NCBI RefSeq assembly: GCF_002553505.1
Contig: NZ_PDCP01000061.1
Span: 1-34,791, forward strand
From: Mycolicibacterium agri
Lineage (GTDB): Bacteria > Actinomycetota > Actinomycetes > Mycobacteriales > Mycobacteriaceae
Direction of reading: 5' to 3'
Length of the DNA stretch: 34,791 bases
The translations under genes and the position numbers were made by a program. Under the pieces are notes generated by a model. It did no database searches and was not told where the DNA came from. It was given only the letters and a program-made list of their open reading frames with translations. Positions 1-7,765 of the stretch are shown here, piece after piece. How positions within the stretch are numbered: the stretch's first letter is position 1; every line of letters starts with the position of its first letter.

Positions 1-30
1 CATAATCCAGGGATAAGCCTTCAGATACAC
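1..30 (-). CDS. Partial CDS entering from the left edge (unknown)
   Basis: A GTG at 30-28 on the minus strand opens a frame that runs without a stop to the window edge and encodes ten residues beginning M-Y-L-K-A-Y-P-W. A strong Shine-Dalgarno sequence, GGAGG, lies at 40-36 with a five-base spacer. That pairing is the only reason for the call; ten residues are too few to identify a family. If real, it is transcribed in the same direction as the sigma factor gene upstream of it, about 110 bases away. Confidence 0.35.
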   Translation of the reverse strand, partial: MYLKAYPWIM

Positions 31-91
31 AACAACCTCCAACAAGGTGGCTGTTGCAATCACCCCCAGAAATCGCCTGGGCTTTTGCGGG

Positions 92-109
92 CACGAGCGT
101 CTGCTCGCG
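92..109 (-). terminator. Weak hairpin downstream of the sigma factor gene
   Basis: CACGAGC (92-98) and GCTCGCG (103-109) form a seven-pair stem with one G-U pair and a four-base loop, about 35 bases past the stop of the sigma factor gene. There is no U-run, as is common for mycobacterial terminators. It could also be part of the leader of the next gene. Confidence 0.25.
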
Positions 110-142
110 GGAAATGGGGTGACCCCCTTGAGGGCTAGAGGG

Positions 143-985
143 CTACGGGCGGGGGTCGACGGTCGCCTCGATCTTGTGCACGCGCCCCTGGCGGAGCGTC
201 AACACGAGCACCGCGAACAACCGCCGATCGCGGAACGCGAACACGACCGGCTCGGAGACCGAGCCGCTGACGAGCGTTGCGCCACGACCGAGATAGCGAA
301 TCAGCCTGCGGCCCACCGCATCTCGTCCCTCGCTGCGCTGGGACCGCGGCGCCTTGCCGCTGAGAAGTGTCGCGACTCCCCACACCGCCGGGTCAAGCAC
401 CGCGGTCAATGCGTCCAAGTCCCCGTTGGCGCACGCCGTGATGAAGCGTTCGGTGACGAGCTGATGTTCAGACGCGGCCACATCTGCCAGCCGCGGTGCG
501 GCGTCGGCGAACTTTCCGCGTGCGCGCCGCGCCAGTTGGCGACAGGTGCCGACGGGCCGACCGACCGCCGCGGCGATTTCGCCGAACGGCATCCCGAAGA
601 TGTCGTGCAGCACGAACGACACCCGCTCCCCGGGCGAGAGCCGCCGCAGCACTTCCAACATGGCCGCGCGGACCTCGTCGTCGAGCGTGACGCGGTCAGC
701 TGGGTCGGGCTCGGTCGACGCCATATCGGCCCGCTCCATGCCGTCGGGTCGTTCGTGCCTGGTGCGGCTTGACCTGAGCTGATCGAGGCACAGTCGCCCG
801 GCGACCACGGTGAGCCAGCCGCGCACATCGTCGATCGCGTCGACGTCGGCGCGTGACAACCGCAGGAACGCCTCCTGCGCGACGTCCTCGGCTTCCCCCA
901 CATCGCCGAGCATCTGGTAGGCGAGATTCACCAGGTACGGGCGGTGGCTGCGCCAGGCCGCCTCCACCGCAGGCGATTGCGTCAT
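143..985 (-). CDS. sigI: ECF41-type RNA polymerase sigma factor (SigI-like)
   Basis: Extracytoplasmic-function sigma factor of 280 residues. Region sigma2 lies at about residues 8-75 (AEDVAQEAF in region 2.2), region sigma4 at about 105-160 (GMPFGEIAAAVGRPVGT helix-turn-helix), and a SnoaL/NTF2-like C-terminal domain at about 170-280. That architecture defines the ECF41 group, where the C-terminal domain tunes sigma activity in place of a separate anti-sigma factor. The stretch DPADRVTLDDEVR matches what I recall of mycobacterial SigI; the gene name is by resemblance only, and SigJ is the main alternative. Start is ATG at 985. The gene is divergent from a reductase of the kind usually linked to ECF41 factors, and a GTAAC-N17-CGTC promoter ends eight bases before the ATG, so the message may be leaderless and autoregulated. 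Confidence 0.88.
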   Translation of the reverse strand: MTQSPAVEAAWRSHRPYLVNLAYQMLGDVGEAEDVAQEAFLRLSRADVDAIDDVRGWLTVVAGRLCLDQLRSSRTRHERPDGMERADMASTEPDPADRVTLDDEVRAAMLEVLRRLSPGERVSFVLHDIFGMPFGEIAAAVGRPVGTCRQLARRARGKFADAAPRLADVAASEHQLVTERFITACANGDLDALTAVLDPAVWGVATLLSGKAPRSQRSEGRDAVGRRLIRYLGRGATLVSGSVSEPVVFAFRDRRLFAVLVLTLRQGRVHKIEATVDPRP

Positions 986-993
986 AGCTCTAC

Positions 994-1020
994 GACGAAA
1001 GGGCGCGACGAAAAGTTACG
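994..1020 (-). promoter_or_regulatory. Candidate ECF41 promoter of the sigma factor gene
   Basis: On the minus strand CGTAAC (1020-1015) is followed by exactly 17 bases and then CGTC (997-994), eight bases before the sigma factor ATG. CGTC is the known -10 element of ECF41 promoters, and the -35 resembles the family's TGTCAC type. It mirrors the promoter of the divergent reductase. The TSS implied would be at or very near the start codon. Confidence 0.6.
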
Positions 1021-1030
1021 GCCGAGCGGA

Positions 1031-1057
1031 TGTAACTTTCGCCGACGCAACGCCGTC
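1031..1057 (+). promoter_or_regulatory. Candidate ECF41 promoter of the reductase gene
   Basis: TGTAAC (1031-1036), 17 bases, CGTC (1054-1057), then nine bases to the reductase ATG at 1067. It has the same elements and spacing as the opposite-strand promoter. The two -35 regions form the inverted repeat AAAGTTAC (1012-1019) / GTAACTTT (1032-1039). Confidence 0.6.
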
Positions 1058-1066
1058 CTTGGTTGC

Positions 1067-1906
1067 ATGAAAGCAATTCTCGTCACGGGCGCAACCGGAA
1101 ACGTCGGCCGACCCCTGGTCGCTCTGCTCGCGGCGGCGGGCGCACGGGTCCGCGCGGTCACGCGTAACCCCGCGGCCGCCCAGTTCCCCGGCGGTGTCGA
1201 GGTCGCCGGTTCGGCGACGGACGGTCTGCGCGGCGCATCCGCCGTGTTTCTGAATTCGCGGGCCCTCGGCGACGAGCTCGCGTCCGTCGTCGACGCGGCA
1301 CGCCGCGAGGGGGTCACCCGATTGGTCGCGTTGTCGGCCATCAACGCCGACGACGACTTCGCTCGTCAGCCGTCGCGATTCCGCGGCGACCGCAACAAGG
1401 AAGTCGAGCAGTACGCGATCGATTCGGGATTGGAGTGGGTCAGCCTGCGCCCGACGGTGTTCGCGAGCAACTTCTTCGGCATGTGGGCACCGCAGATCAG
1501 GGCCGGCGATGTCGTCAGCGGCCCCTATGCGTGCGCGTCGACCGCGCCCATCGTCGACAGCGACATCTCAGCCGTCGCCGCAGCGGCGTTGCTCACCGAT
1601 GACCTTGTGGACCAGCGGATTCCACTGACCGGGCCGCAGGCCTTCACCAACGCCCAACTGGTCGACGTCATCGGCGGCGTGCTCGGCCGCCCGCTGCGCT
1701 ATCGCGAACTGCCCGCCGATCTCGTCCGTCGGCGCTTCATCCACATCGGGTTCCCGGCCGAATTCGCCGACGCGTACATGGGTCTGCTCGAGGCGACCCT
1801 CACCAAGCCCGCGCTGGTCACGCACGACGCGGAGAAGATTCTCGGCCGTCCACCGCAGAGCTTCGGCGACGCAATCGCCGCCAACCGCGGTCTGCTCACC
1901 AACTGA
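1067..1906 (+). CDS. NAD(P)-binding NmrA-like reductase/epimerase
   Basis: Atypical short-chain dehydrogenase of 279 residues. An N-terminal Rossmann fold carries the glycine motif TGATGNVG at residues 7-14. The rest resembles the NmrA/azoreductase-like branch, with no clear Tyr-xxx-Lys pair, so it may be a reductase, epimerase or redox-sensing protein; the substrate cannot be read from the sequence. An open frame extends upstream to 944, but that part overlaps the sigma factor gene, and MKAILVTGATG is the usual N-terminus, so I place the start at ATG 1067. ECF41 factors are characteristically linked to such oxidoreductase/epimerase genes. The ECF41-like promoter just upstream predicts control by the neighbouring sigma factor. 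The next gene follows after 15 bases. Confidence 0.88.
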   Translation: MKAILVTGATGNVGRPLVALLAAAGARVRAVTRNPAAAQFPGGVEVAGSATDGLRGASAVFLNSRALGDELASVVDAARREGVTRLVALSAINADDDFARQPSRFRGDRNKEVEQYAIDSGLEWVSLRPTVFASNFFGMWAPQIRAGDVVSGPYACASTAPIVDSDISAVAAAALLTDDLVDQRIPLTGPQAFTNAQLVDVIGGVLGRPLRYRELPADLVRRRFIHIGFPAEFADAYMGLLEATLTKPALVTHDAEKILGRPPQSFGDAIAANRGLLTN

Positions 1907-1921
1907 GAAGGGAGACAACAC

Positions 1922-2365
1922 ATGTCGCAGCCGACGCCGCCCCGTTATCTGAAGCCGATGAATCGACTCGTCAAGGGTCTGCACAAACTCGGTATCCCGA
2001 CGGGAGCCGCGATGGTTCTCACCGTCCCCGGACGCAAGACCGGACGGCTGCGCAGCACTCCGATGACTCCGTTCACCTACCGCGGCGACTTGTACACGGT
2101 CGCCGGATATCCCGGCGCCGACTGGGCTGCCAACGCCAGGGCTGCAGGCATCGGCACGCTGAGCCGGGGCCGCAGGTCGTGGCGCGTCAAGATCGTCGAA
2201 CTCGACGCCGAGGAAGCGCGACCCGTCCTGCGTGCGTTCCCGGCCCAGGTTCCCGTCGGTGTGGGGTTCGCGAAGCGGTCGGGTCTGGTACACGATGGCA
2301 CTCCCGACGAATTCGAGGCGCTCGCAGGGCAATTGACGGTGTTCCGGTTCGACCCGGTTAACTAG
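1922..2365 (+). CDS. Deazaflavin (F420)-dependent nitroreductase family protein
   Basis: A 147-residue protein of the Ddn-like split-barrel family, which uses F420H2 to reduce nitro compounds, quinones or enones. Family signs are the early TVPGRKTG(RL)R motif at about residues 35-43, which contacts the F420 tail, the YRGDLY strand, and the AGYPGADWAANARAAG block. The length is typical. A good Shine-Dalgarno (AAGGGAG, 1908-1914) supports the ATG at 1922, and the short gap to the reductase indicates one transcript, possibly under the ECF41-like promoter. The 3' end overlaps the convergent DUF4097 gene by four bases. The real substrate is unknown. Confidence 0.85.
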   Translation: MSQPTPPRYLKPMNRLVKGLHKLGIPTGAAMVLTVPGRKTGRLRSTPMTPFTYRGDLYTVAGYPGADWAANARAAGIGTLSRGRRSWRVKIVELDAEEARPVLRAFPAQVPVGVGFAKRSGLVHDGTPDEFEALAGQLTVFRFDPVN

Positions 2366-3159
2366 ACGGCCGCCACCGTCGCGCGTCGCGCCGTGATGTT
2401 GCCCGAGGCCGTCAGAACCTTCACAGCCAGGGTCTCCTCGGCCTGGCCCGGCCCGTCGGTGGGTTGGAGGTCGTTGCGCACCGTGCCCGAGTGGGTTCGC
2501 AGTTCGAGTCGAGCCGCGGTGCCCTCCTCGATGCCCACCTCGACCTCTCCGCTGCCTGTTTGCACCGAAACCTCGCCGTTGACCGCCGCGGCCACCGTCA
2601 CGTCTCCGGACGCGGTCTGCGCATGCACCGCGCCGCGAAGCCGCCGGACCGACAGCGAGCCGCTGGACGCCCGGAACCTGGCTTCGCCGGTGAGCTGGCC
2701 GATGGTGACGTCACCGGATGCGGTCGACACGGCCGCATCGCCGGTAAGGACGTCGACCGAGATACCACCAGAAGTGCTGTCGGACTTCAGATTTCCGGTG
2801 ATCGCTTCGATGGTGGCGGCACCGCTGGCCGCCGCATAACGGCAGTCGCCAAACGCGCCATCGGCTTGCAACCGAGCAGAAACCGACGACACGTCGAGGC
2901 GCGAACGCGAGGGCAGCTCGATGTCGACATTGACAGCGCCGCCGAGCGAGATCAACCGCGTGCTCGCCGCAACGGTGAGCGTGCCGTTGCGAAATTCGAC
3001 GCGCGTCTTCTCCGCTGCCCGGACGTCCGAAGCGCGATTAGGGTCCCGCGGGCGGACCTGGACGACAGTGTCGTCGCGATCGGCCGCGGTCATCTGCACC
3101 GATCCGCTCACGATCTCGACGACGGCGGTGATCGGCTGCGGCGTGGCGAAGGTCGGCAT
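2362..3159 (-). CDS. DUF4097 family beta-strand repeat protein
   Basis: A 265-residue protein dominated by short repeating beta-strands with Ser/Thr/Gly turns (TSGGISVDVL, ASGDVTIGQL, ASGSLSVRRL, ASGDVTVAAA, GSGEVEVGIE), the pattern of the DUF4097 (adhesin-like beta-helix) family. No signal peptide or membrane segment is visible, so it is probably cytosolic; its role is unknown. The frame is open further upstream, but ATG 3159 has a Shine-Dalgarno (GAGGGGAA, 3170-3163) and avoids overlap with the preceding gene. It follows the ribbon-helix-helix gene by 26 bases, suggesting co-transcription. Confidence is high for the family and low for any function. Confidence 0.82.
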   Translation of the reverse strand: MPTFATPQPITAVVEIVSGSVQMTAADRDDTVVQVRPRDPNRASDVRAAEKTRVEFRNGTLTVAASTRLISLGGAVNVDIELPSRSRLDVSSVSARLQADGAFGDCRYAAASGAATIEAITGNLKSDSTSGGISVDVLTGDAAVSTASGDVTIGQLTGEARFRASSGSLSVRRLRGAVHAQTASGDVTVAAAVNGEVSVQTGSGEVEVGIEEGTAARLELRTHSGTVRNDLQPTDGPGQAEETLAVKVLTASGNITARRATVAAV

Positions 3160-3185
3160 GATTTCCCCTCGAATGATTGACGTGC

Positions 3186-3662
3186 TCAGTGGACCCAGCC
3201 GCTGAAGAACCTGTCGGTGTTGCCCCTCGGCCGACGCCTGCCGCCCAGCGCGGAGGCGACCGCGCGCACCAGCCACGCATTCACCGAAAGGCCTTCGGCG
3301 CGAGCGGCCGCGTCGACCGGAGACCGAAGGCTCTCCGGCAGCCGCAGCGTCACGCGCCACGTGCCGCCGCCGTCGTCGTCGGATTCCGGCACCGGATGGA
3401 CGGGCTCATGCTCGGCCTCGGCGCCCGCGCTCACCGTGAACTCCGGGTCGCGTCCGCGCAGGCGTACCTCCACCGAGGCGGGCGCCAGTTCCCTGGTGAT
3501 CTCTTCCGCGGCATCCGACAGTGCCTCGAGCAGTGCGAGGCGGATCGCCGAATCAAGCGGCGCGGTCAGCCGATCCGCGAGCGCCTCGGCGTCGGGTCCG
3601 CCCGCGGCTGCCGCGACGCCGAGTTCGTGGCGCACCGCGTCCACGTACGACTGCAAGTTCAT
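3186..3662 (-). CDS. Ribbon-helix-helix (HicB-like) DNA-binding protein
   Basis: A 158-residue protein. The N-terminal part (about 1-80) is helical and acidic. A low-complexity Asp/Gly linker lies near residue 100. The C-terminal segment (about 110-150: WRVTLRLPESLRSPVDAAARAEGLSVNAWLVRAV) has the strand-helix-helix pattern of Arc/MetJ/HicB-type regulators, with RVTLRLP as the base-contacting strand. No toxin gene is adjacent; its partner is the DUF4097 gene. The start codon (ATG 3662) abuts a set of TGATGTCA half-sites, so autoregulation is likely. It could be an antitoxin-like protein, but I see no toxin. Confidence 0.75.
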   Translation of the reverse strand: MNLQSYVDAVRHELGVAAAAGGPDAEALADRLTAPLDSAIRLALLEALSDAAEEITRELAPASVEVRLRGRDPEFTVSAGAEAEHEPVHPVPESDDDGGGTWRVTLRLPESLRSPVDAAARAEGLSVNAWLVRAVASALGGRRRPRGNTDRFFSGWVH

Positions 3663-3663
3663 A

Positions 3664-3691
3664 ATGTCATGATGACATCATTTTGATGTCA
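3664..3691. promoter_or_regulatory. Candidate operator of the ribbon-helix-helix protein
   Basis: Overlapping perfect palindromes ATGTCAT-G-ATGACAT (3664-3678) and TGATG-A-CATCA (3670-3680) are followed by another half-site, TGATGTCA (3684-3691). Arrays of short, closely spaced half-sites at the start codon of the regulator's own gene are typical of ribbon-helix-helix operators. It lies between the regulator and the photolyase gene. Confidence 0.55.
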
Positions 3692-3762
3692 CAGCAATGG
3701 CAAAGTGGTGCGCACCTTCGAGACGCTGTTTCCCCAGCCGCAATAACGGGCAGCTTCTTGGC

Positions 3763-5055
3763 ATGCCGACGATGTTGTGGTTCCGGCGGGATCTGCGGCT
3801 GTCTGACCTGCCGCCGCTGCTCGATGCCGCCGAGGCCGACGGCCAGGTGCTGGCCGGCTACGTCCTCGACCCGCGGCTCAAGGCGTCGTCGGGGCCGCGG
3901 CGGCTGCAATACCTCTACGACGCGCTGCGCGAACTGCGCGAAGCGCTCGCCGGTCGCCTGATGGTCACCGAAGGCCGGCCCGAGGTCGAGATCCCGCGGC
4001 TCGCCCAGGCGGTCGGCGCCACCGCTGTGCACGTCTCGGCCGACTTCACCCCGTTCGGCCGGCGCCGCGACGACGCCGTGCGGGAGGCCCTCGGCGACAT
4101 CCCCCTGGAGGCATCCGGTTCCCCGTATCTCGTCTCACCCGGCCGGATCGCCAAGGACGACGGCGAGCCCTACAAGGTGTTCACGCCGTTTTTCTCGGCA
4201 TGGCGCAAAGGCGGCTGGCGTTCACCGGCGAGGACCGGGCCGGAGTCTGCTTGCTGGATCGACCCGGCCGACCTCGACGGAGGTGTCGAAATCCCCGACA
4301 CCGGAGTCGAACTCGACCTGCCCGCAGGCGAGAAAGCCGCACGCGAGCAGTGGAAAGCGTTCGTCGAGGACGCGCTGGCCGACTACGCCGAGCGCCGCAA
4401 CCGACCGGATCTGCCTGCCACCAGCCGGATATCGGCGCATCTGAAGTTCGGCACCATCCATCCGCGCACCATGGCGCAGGACCTCGGCACGGGCAAGGGT
4501 GCGCAAGCGTACCTGCGGGAATTGGCATTTCGCGATTTCTACGCCTCGGTGCTCAACGAGTGGCCACGCAGCGCATGGTGGAACTGGAACAGCAACTTCG
4601 ACTCGATGCAACGCAACGAGAACGCGGCCGCAAAGAAGTCGTTCGAGGCGTGGAAGGCCGGGCGGACCGGCTTCCCGATCGTCGATGCAGGCATGCGTCA
4701 ACTCGCCGAAACCGGCTGGATGCACAACCGGGTGCGGATGATCGTCGCGTCGTTTCTGGTCAAGGACCTGCATCTGCCGTGGCAGTGGGGCGCCCGCTGG
4801 TTCCTCGAGCAGTTGGTCGACGGCGACATGGCCAACAACCAGCACGGATGGCAGTGGGTGGCGGGCACGGGCACCGACGCCGCACCTTTCTTCCGGGTGT
4901 TCAACCCGACGACCCAAGGCGAGAAGTTCGACCCCGACGGCGCCTACGTCCGGCGCTGGATCCCCGAACTGGGCACCGCCGACTACCCCGACCCGATCGT
5001 CGACCACAAGGCCGAACGCGCCGAGGCGCTGCGCCGCTACAGCGCCATCACTTGA
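3763..5055 (+). CDS. phrB: Deoxyribodipyrimidine photolyase (class I)
   Basis: Light-driven repair enzyme for UV pyrimidine dimers, 430 residues, cytosolic. The N-terminal Rossmann-like domain begins LWFRRDLRLSDLP, the antenna-chromophore domain signature. The C-terminal FAD-binding domain carries FPIVDAGMRQL, HNRVRMIVASFLVKDL and the NNQHGWQWVAGTGTDAAP(F)FRVFNP block that forms the FAD and lesion pocket. The frame is open upstream to 3697, but MPTMLWFRRDLR is the normal N-terminus, hence ATG 3763. No convincing Shine-Dalgarno precedes it. The 3' end overlaps the convergent SDR gene by eight bases. I choose CPD photolyase over cryptochrome or 6-4 photolyase on overall similarity. Confidence 0.93.
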   Translation: MPTMLWFRRDLRLSDLPPLLDAAEADGQVLAGYVLDPRLKASSGPRRLQYLYDALRELREALAGRLMVTEGRPEVEIPRLAQAVGATAVHVSADFTPFGRRRDDAVREALGDIPLEASGSPYLVSPGRIAKDDGEPYKVFTPFFSAWRKGGWRSPARTGPESACWIDPADLDGGVEIPDTGVELDLPAGEKAAREQWKAFVEDALADYAERRNRPDLPATSRISAHLKFGTIHPRTMAQDLGTGKGAQAYLRELAFRDFYASVLNEWPRSAWWNWNSNFDSMQRNENAAAKKSFEAWKAGRTGFPIVDAGMRQLAETGWMHNRVRMIVASFLVKDLHLPWQWGARWFLEQLVDGDMANNQHGWQWVAGTGTDAAPFFRVFNPTTQGEKFDPDGAYVRRWIPELGTADYPDPIVDHKAERAEALRRYSAIT

Positions 5056-5881
5056 GCGTCAGGCCGGCGTCCAGCGGCAGCGCGACCCCGGTCAGATACC
5101 GACCCGACGCGCCGCACAGATAGAAGATCGCGTCGGTGACCACGTCGGGCTCCATCGGCGGCATGGACAGCTTCGGTTGCTGCGCCGCCCCGAACTCGGG
5201 TTGGTCACCAATCAGCTGCCCCATCGCCTCGTTGATGATCATCGGCGTTGCCACCCCGCCCGGGTGCACCGAGTTGACGCGAATGTTCTTCTCCGCCAAT
5301 GACGTTGCGTAGTGCCGCATCACCCCGATCACGCCGTGCTTGGCGGCGGTGTAGCCCGCGGCGCCGTGGCTGATGGTGTCGAACGTGGTGCTGACCGACT
5401 TGAACGCGGCCGCCGAGCTGGTGATGACGATCGCGCCGCCGTCGTCGTTGCGCAGCAGTGCGGGCAGTGCCGCCTCGATCGTGAAGTAGACGCCCTTGAG
5501 GTTGACGTCGATGGCGTCGACGAACGCACTGATGTCGAGGCGCTGCTGCCCCACCGCCGGAAAGATGCCTGCATTGGCCACGACGTAGTCGAGTCGGCCG
5601 AGTTCGGCGACGCCATTGGCGACGACGTCCTGAAGCCGCTCGTAGTCGCGCACGTCGCACTGCCCGGCGACGATGCGCCGACCGGTCTTCTCGACGAGCC
5701 GCACGGTCTCGTCGAGGTCATCGCGACTCGCCATCGGATAGGCCACGCTGTCGATCTGTCCGCACAGATCGACAGCGATGACGTCGGCGCCCTCCTCGGC
5801 AAACCGCACCGCGTGCGTGCGGCCCTGACCGCGGGCCGCACCCGTGATGAACACGACCTTCCCGTCGAACTGTCCCGCCAT
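5048..5881 (-). CDS. Mycofactocin-coupled SDR family oxidoreductase
   Basis: Short-chain dehydrogenase of 277 residues. It has the GAARGQG cofactor motif (14-20), the VANAG strand (101-105), a catalytic serine strand (VITSSAAA) and the Y177-xxx-K181 pair. The RGQGRTHAVRFAEEGADVIAVDLC start and the DLDETVRLVEKTGRRIVAGQCDVRD insert are hallmarks of the family that holds NAD non-exchangeably and passes electrons to mycofactocin. Substrates in this family are usually alcohols or terpenoids; the specific one is unknown. ATG 5881 is preferred over the upstream GTG 5893 because the protein then begins at the conserved MAGQFDGKVVFITG. Confidence 0.87.
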   Translation of the reverse strand: MAGQFDGKVVFITGAARGQGRTHAVRFAEEGADVIAVDLCGQIDSVAYPMASRDDLDETVRLVEKTGRRIVAGQCDVRDYERLQDVVANGVAELGRLDYVVANAGIFPAVGQQRLDISAFVDAIDVNLKGVYFTIEAALPALLRNDDGGAIVITSSAAAFKSVSTTFDTISHGAAGYTAAKHGVIGVMRHYATSLAEKNIRVNSVHPGGVATPMIINEAMGQLIGDQPEFGAAQQPKLSMPPMEPDVVTDAIFYLCGASGRYLTGVALPLDAGLTLK

Positions 5882-5958
5882 GGGGCACCACACTACGGCG
5901 CTGTGTAGTAGGCCATGTCAGAATGTGGGCAGCACTGAGCCGACCGTGAGGAGCAGCC

Positions 5959-6222
5959 GTGGTGAGCACCGAGTTGGAGGAGCGGGACCCGACCAACGGT
6001 GTCGACGTCGAGGACGTGCCCTCGGCGGCATGGGGCTGGTCCAAGGAGAATCCCAAGGCGATCCACATCGGCGGGATCCTCGCCGCGATCTTCCTGCTGG
6101 CGATGCTGCGCGGCAACCACGTCGGCCACGTCGAAGACGCGTTCCTGATCGTGTTCGCCCTGCTCATCCTCGCCGTCGTCGCCCGCGACTGGTGGATGCG
6201 GCGCCGCGGCTGGTACCGGTAG
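5959..6222 (+). CDS. DUF2631 small membrane protein
   Basis: An 87-residue protein with an acidic cytoplasmic N-terminus (about 1-38) containing WGWSKENPKA, then two hydrophobic segments (about 38-50 and 60-76) separated by a short polar loop (RGNHVGHVED), and a basic Trp/Arg-rich tail. This matches the DUF2631 family found only in Corynebacteriales; its function is unknown. The start is GTG 5959 or the adjacent GTG 5962; GAGGAG at 5948-5953 serves either. It ends three bases before the convergent acyltransferase gene. Confidence 0.8.
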   Translation: MVSTELEERDPTNGVDVEDVPSAAWGWSKENPKAIHIGGILAAIFLLAMLRGNHVGHVEDAFLIVFALLILAVVARDWWMRRRGWYR

Positions 6223-6225
6223 TTC

Positions 6226-7659
6226 TCAGGTTGCCGCGGCCAGCGGCAGCGTCTCCCCGACCGGCGTCAGGTCGCCGGTGATGCCTGCGGCCGCCCGGAT
6301 CTCCGTGAACGCGTCGAGCATGGCGTCGGTCGCCTCGTGCGGGTCATCCAGCGTTCGGTCGTCGGTGAGCACCGAGATCGCCAACTGGTCGACGTAGCTC
6401 CACACGGTGATGTTCATGCCGCTACCGCTGACGACCGGGCCCACCGAATAGATCTCGCTGACGACGGCGCCCTCGATCACACCGCGTTCGCGGGGCCCGG
6501 GGACATTGGAGATCGTCAGGTTCATGACGCTGGCCGACTCGAGGCGCCTTGCCTGCGTCCGGAAGAACGGCGGCGCCAGCGCAGGCGGCAGATACGACAT
6601 CCAGGCCGGCAGCAGCATCGGCCCGAGCAGCTGGTGGTTCTCCTTGGCGATCGCCGTCGCCGTCGCGGTCAGCCTGACGCGCTCCAGCGGATCGTCGACA
6701 TGCACCGCAAGCGACGGCGTCATGTAGGTGAACTCGTTGCCCGCCAACCGGTCCCGCGACGGGTTGGTGCTGATCGGCACGCCCGCGATGAGCGGCTCGT
6801 CGGCCTTGCCGTCGTACCGCAGCAGCAGCGTACGCAGCGCGCCCGCGGCCATCGCCAACACCATGTCGTTTACGGTGACGCCGAGCGCGCGCCCCGTTTC
6901 CTTGACGTCGGCCAGCGCCAGCGGCGCCGTCGCGAACCGGCGGCCGGGCGTCACCACATGGCTGAGGAAACAGTCCGGCGGGGCGAAGTTGCGCGCGAGG
7001 TCGGGATGCCGGCCGCGCTCCTTGGCGCGCCGCCGCACCCGTGACACCCCCGTGGCCGTCTCTCTCATCAGCGGCGGCAGCTTGCGAATCAGCCCCACAT
7101 GATCTCCCGCGGCGGCCTTGAGCAGGGCAGCGCGGGTGCGGGCGATATCGGGCTCGTCCAGCATGCCGATCACCTCGGACGGCCCGTGCGGCGCGATCGC
7201 CCTGGCCATCTGGTTCGCCGACGCCATGCCGTCGGCCAGCACGTGGTGCACCTTTTCGATGATCGCGACGCGGTCGTCGGCCAGTCCCTCGGCGACGTAC
7301 ATCTCCCACAGCGGGCGGCTGCGGTCCAGCGGCGTGCTGGCGATCTCGCCGATCAACTGGTCGAGTTCCCGGCGGCCGCCGGGGGCGGGCACGCGCGCCC
7401 GCCGGACGTGGTAGTCGAAGTCGATGTGGTCGTTGACGACCCACATCGGGTGGTGCAGCTTCAGCGGGATGTCGACGAGCTGGTAGCGCAGCGGCGCCAT
7501 GGCCTGCAACCGCGGGAACGCCACCTCGCGAAACAGGTCGAAGCTGAATCCCCCGCTGACCCTGGACACGTCGAGCACACCGATCTTCAGCGTGTGCATG
7601 TGCACTTCGGGTGTCTCGGTGTACAGCATCAATGCGTCCACACCATTCAGCCGCTTCAC
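6226..7659 (-). CDS. Wax ester synthase/diacylglycerol acyltransferase (WS/DGAT)
   Basis: Acyltransferase of 477 residues that esterifies acyl-CoA to diacylglycerol or a fatty alcohol to make storage lipid, normally associated with the inner membrane and lipid droplets. The N-terminus KRLNGVDALMLY is the usual opening of mycobacterial members, and the catalytic HHxxxDG motif is present (H138, H139, D143, G144). PLWEMYVAEGL and the C-terminal NLTISNVPGP motif are also typical. I place the start at GTG 7659; the longer open frame upstream lacks family similarity. A copy of the CTTTACA-N14-TGTMAMG element lies 107 bases upstream, tying this gene to the catabolic region. Which of the several mycobacterial paralogs it represents cannot be told. 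Confidence 0.9.
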   Translation of the reverse strand: MKRLNGVDALMLYTETPEVHMHTLKIGVLDVSRVSGGFSFDLFREVAFPRLQAMAPLRYQLVDIPLKLHHPMWVVNDHIDFDYHVRRARVPAPGGRRELDQLIGEIASTPLDRSRPLWEMYVAEGLADDRVAIIEKVHHVLADGMASANQMARAIAPHGPSEVIGMLDEPDIARTRAALLKAAAGDHVGLIRKLPPLMRETATGVSRVRRRAKERGRHPDLARNFAPPDCFLSHVVTPGRRFATAPLALADVKETGRALGVTVNDMVLAMAAGALRTLLLRYDGKADEPLIAGVPISTNPSRDRLAGNEFTYMTPSLAVHVDDPLERVRLTATATAIAKENHQLLGPMLLPAWMSYLPPALAPPFFRTQARRLESASVMNLTISNVPGPRERGVIEGAVVSEIYSVGPVVSGSGMNITVWSYVDQLAISVLTDDRTLDDPHEATDAMLDAFTEIRAAAGITGDLTPVGETLPLAAAT

Positions 7660-7765
7660 GCCCACCCCATCCGTCGACGACTCCCGACTTCTGTCGACTT
7701 CTGTACCCGCAATTGCACTCCTTCTCCCGGTTCGGCAGGCGCGGTTCGTCGAAATATCGACCCGG

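Noticed and set aside
47..772. Long plus-strand open frame opposite the sigma factor gene
   Set aside because: It is antisense to a clear sigma factor, is rich in Arg/Ala/His as expected from a GC-rich shadow, and has no family features.
5892..5909. ACTAC-N8-GTAGT inverted repeat between the mycofactocin SDR and the DUF2631 gene
   Set aside because: The arms are only five bases and there is no second copy or supporting context, so chance is likely.
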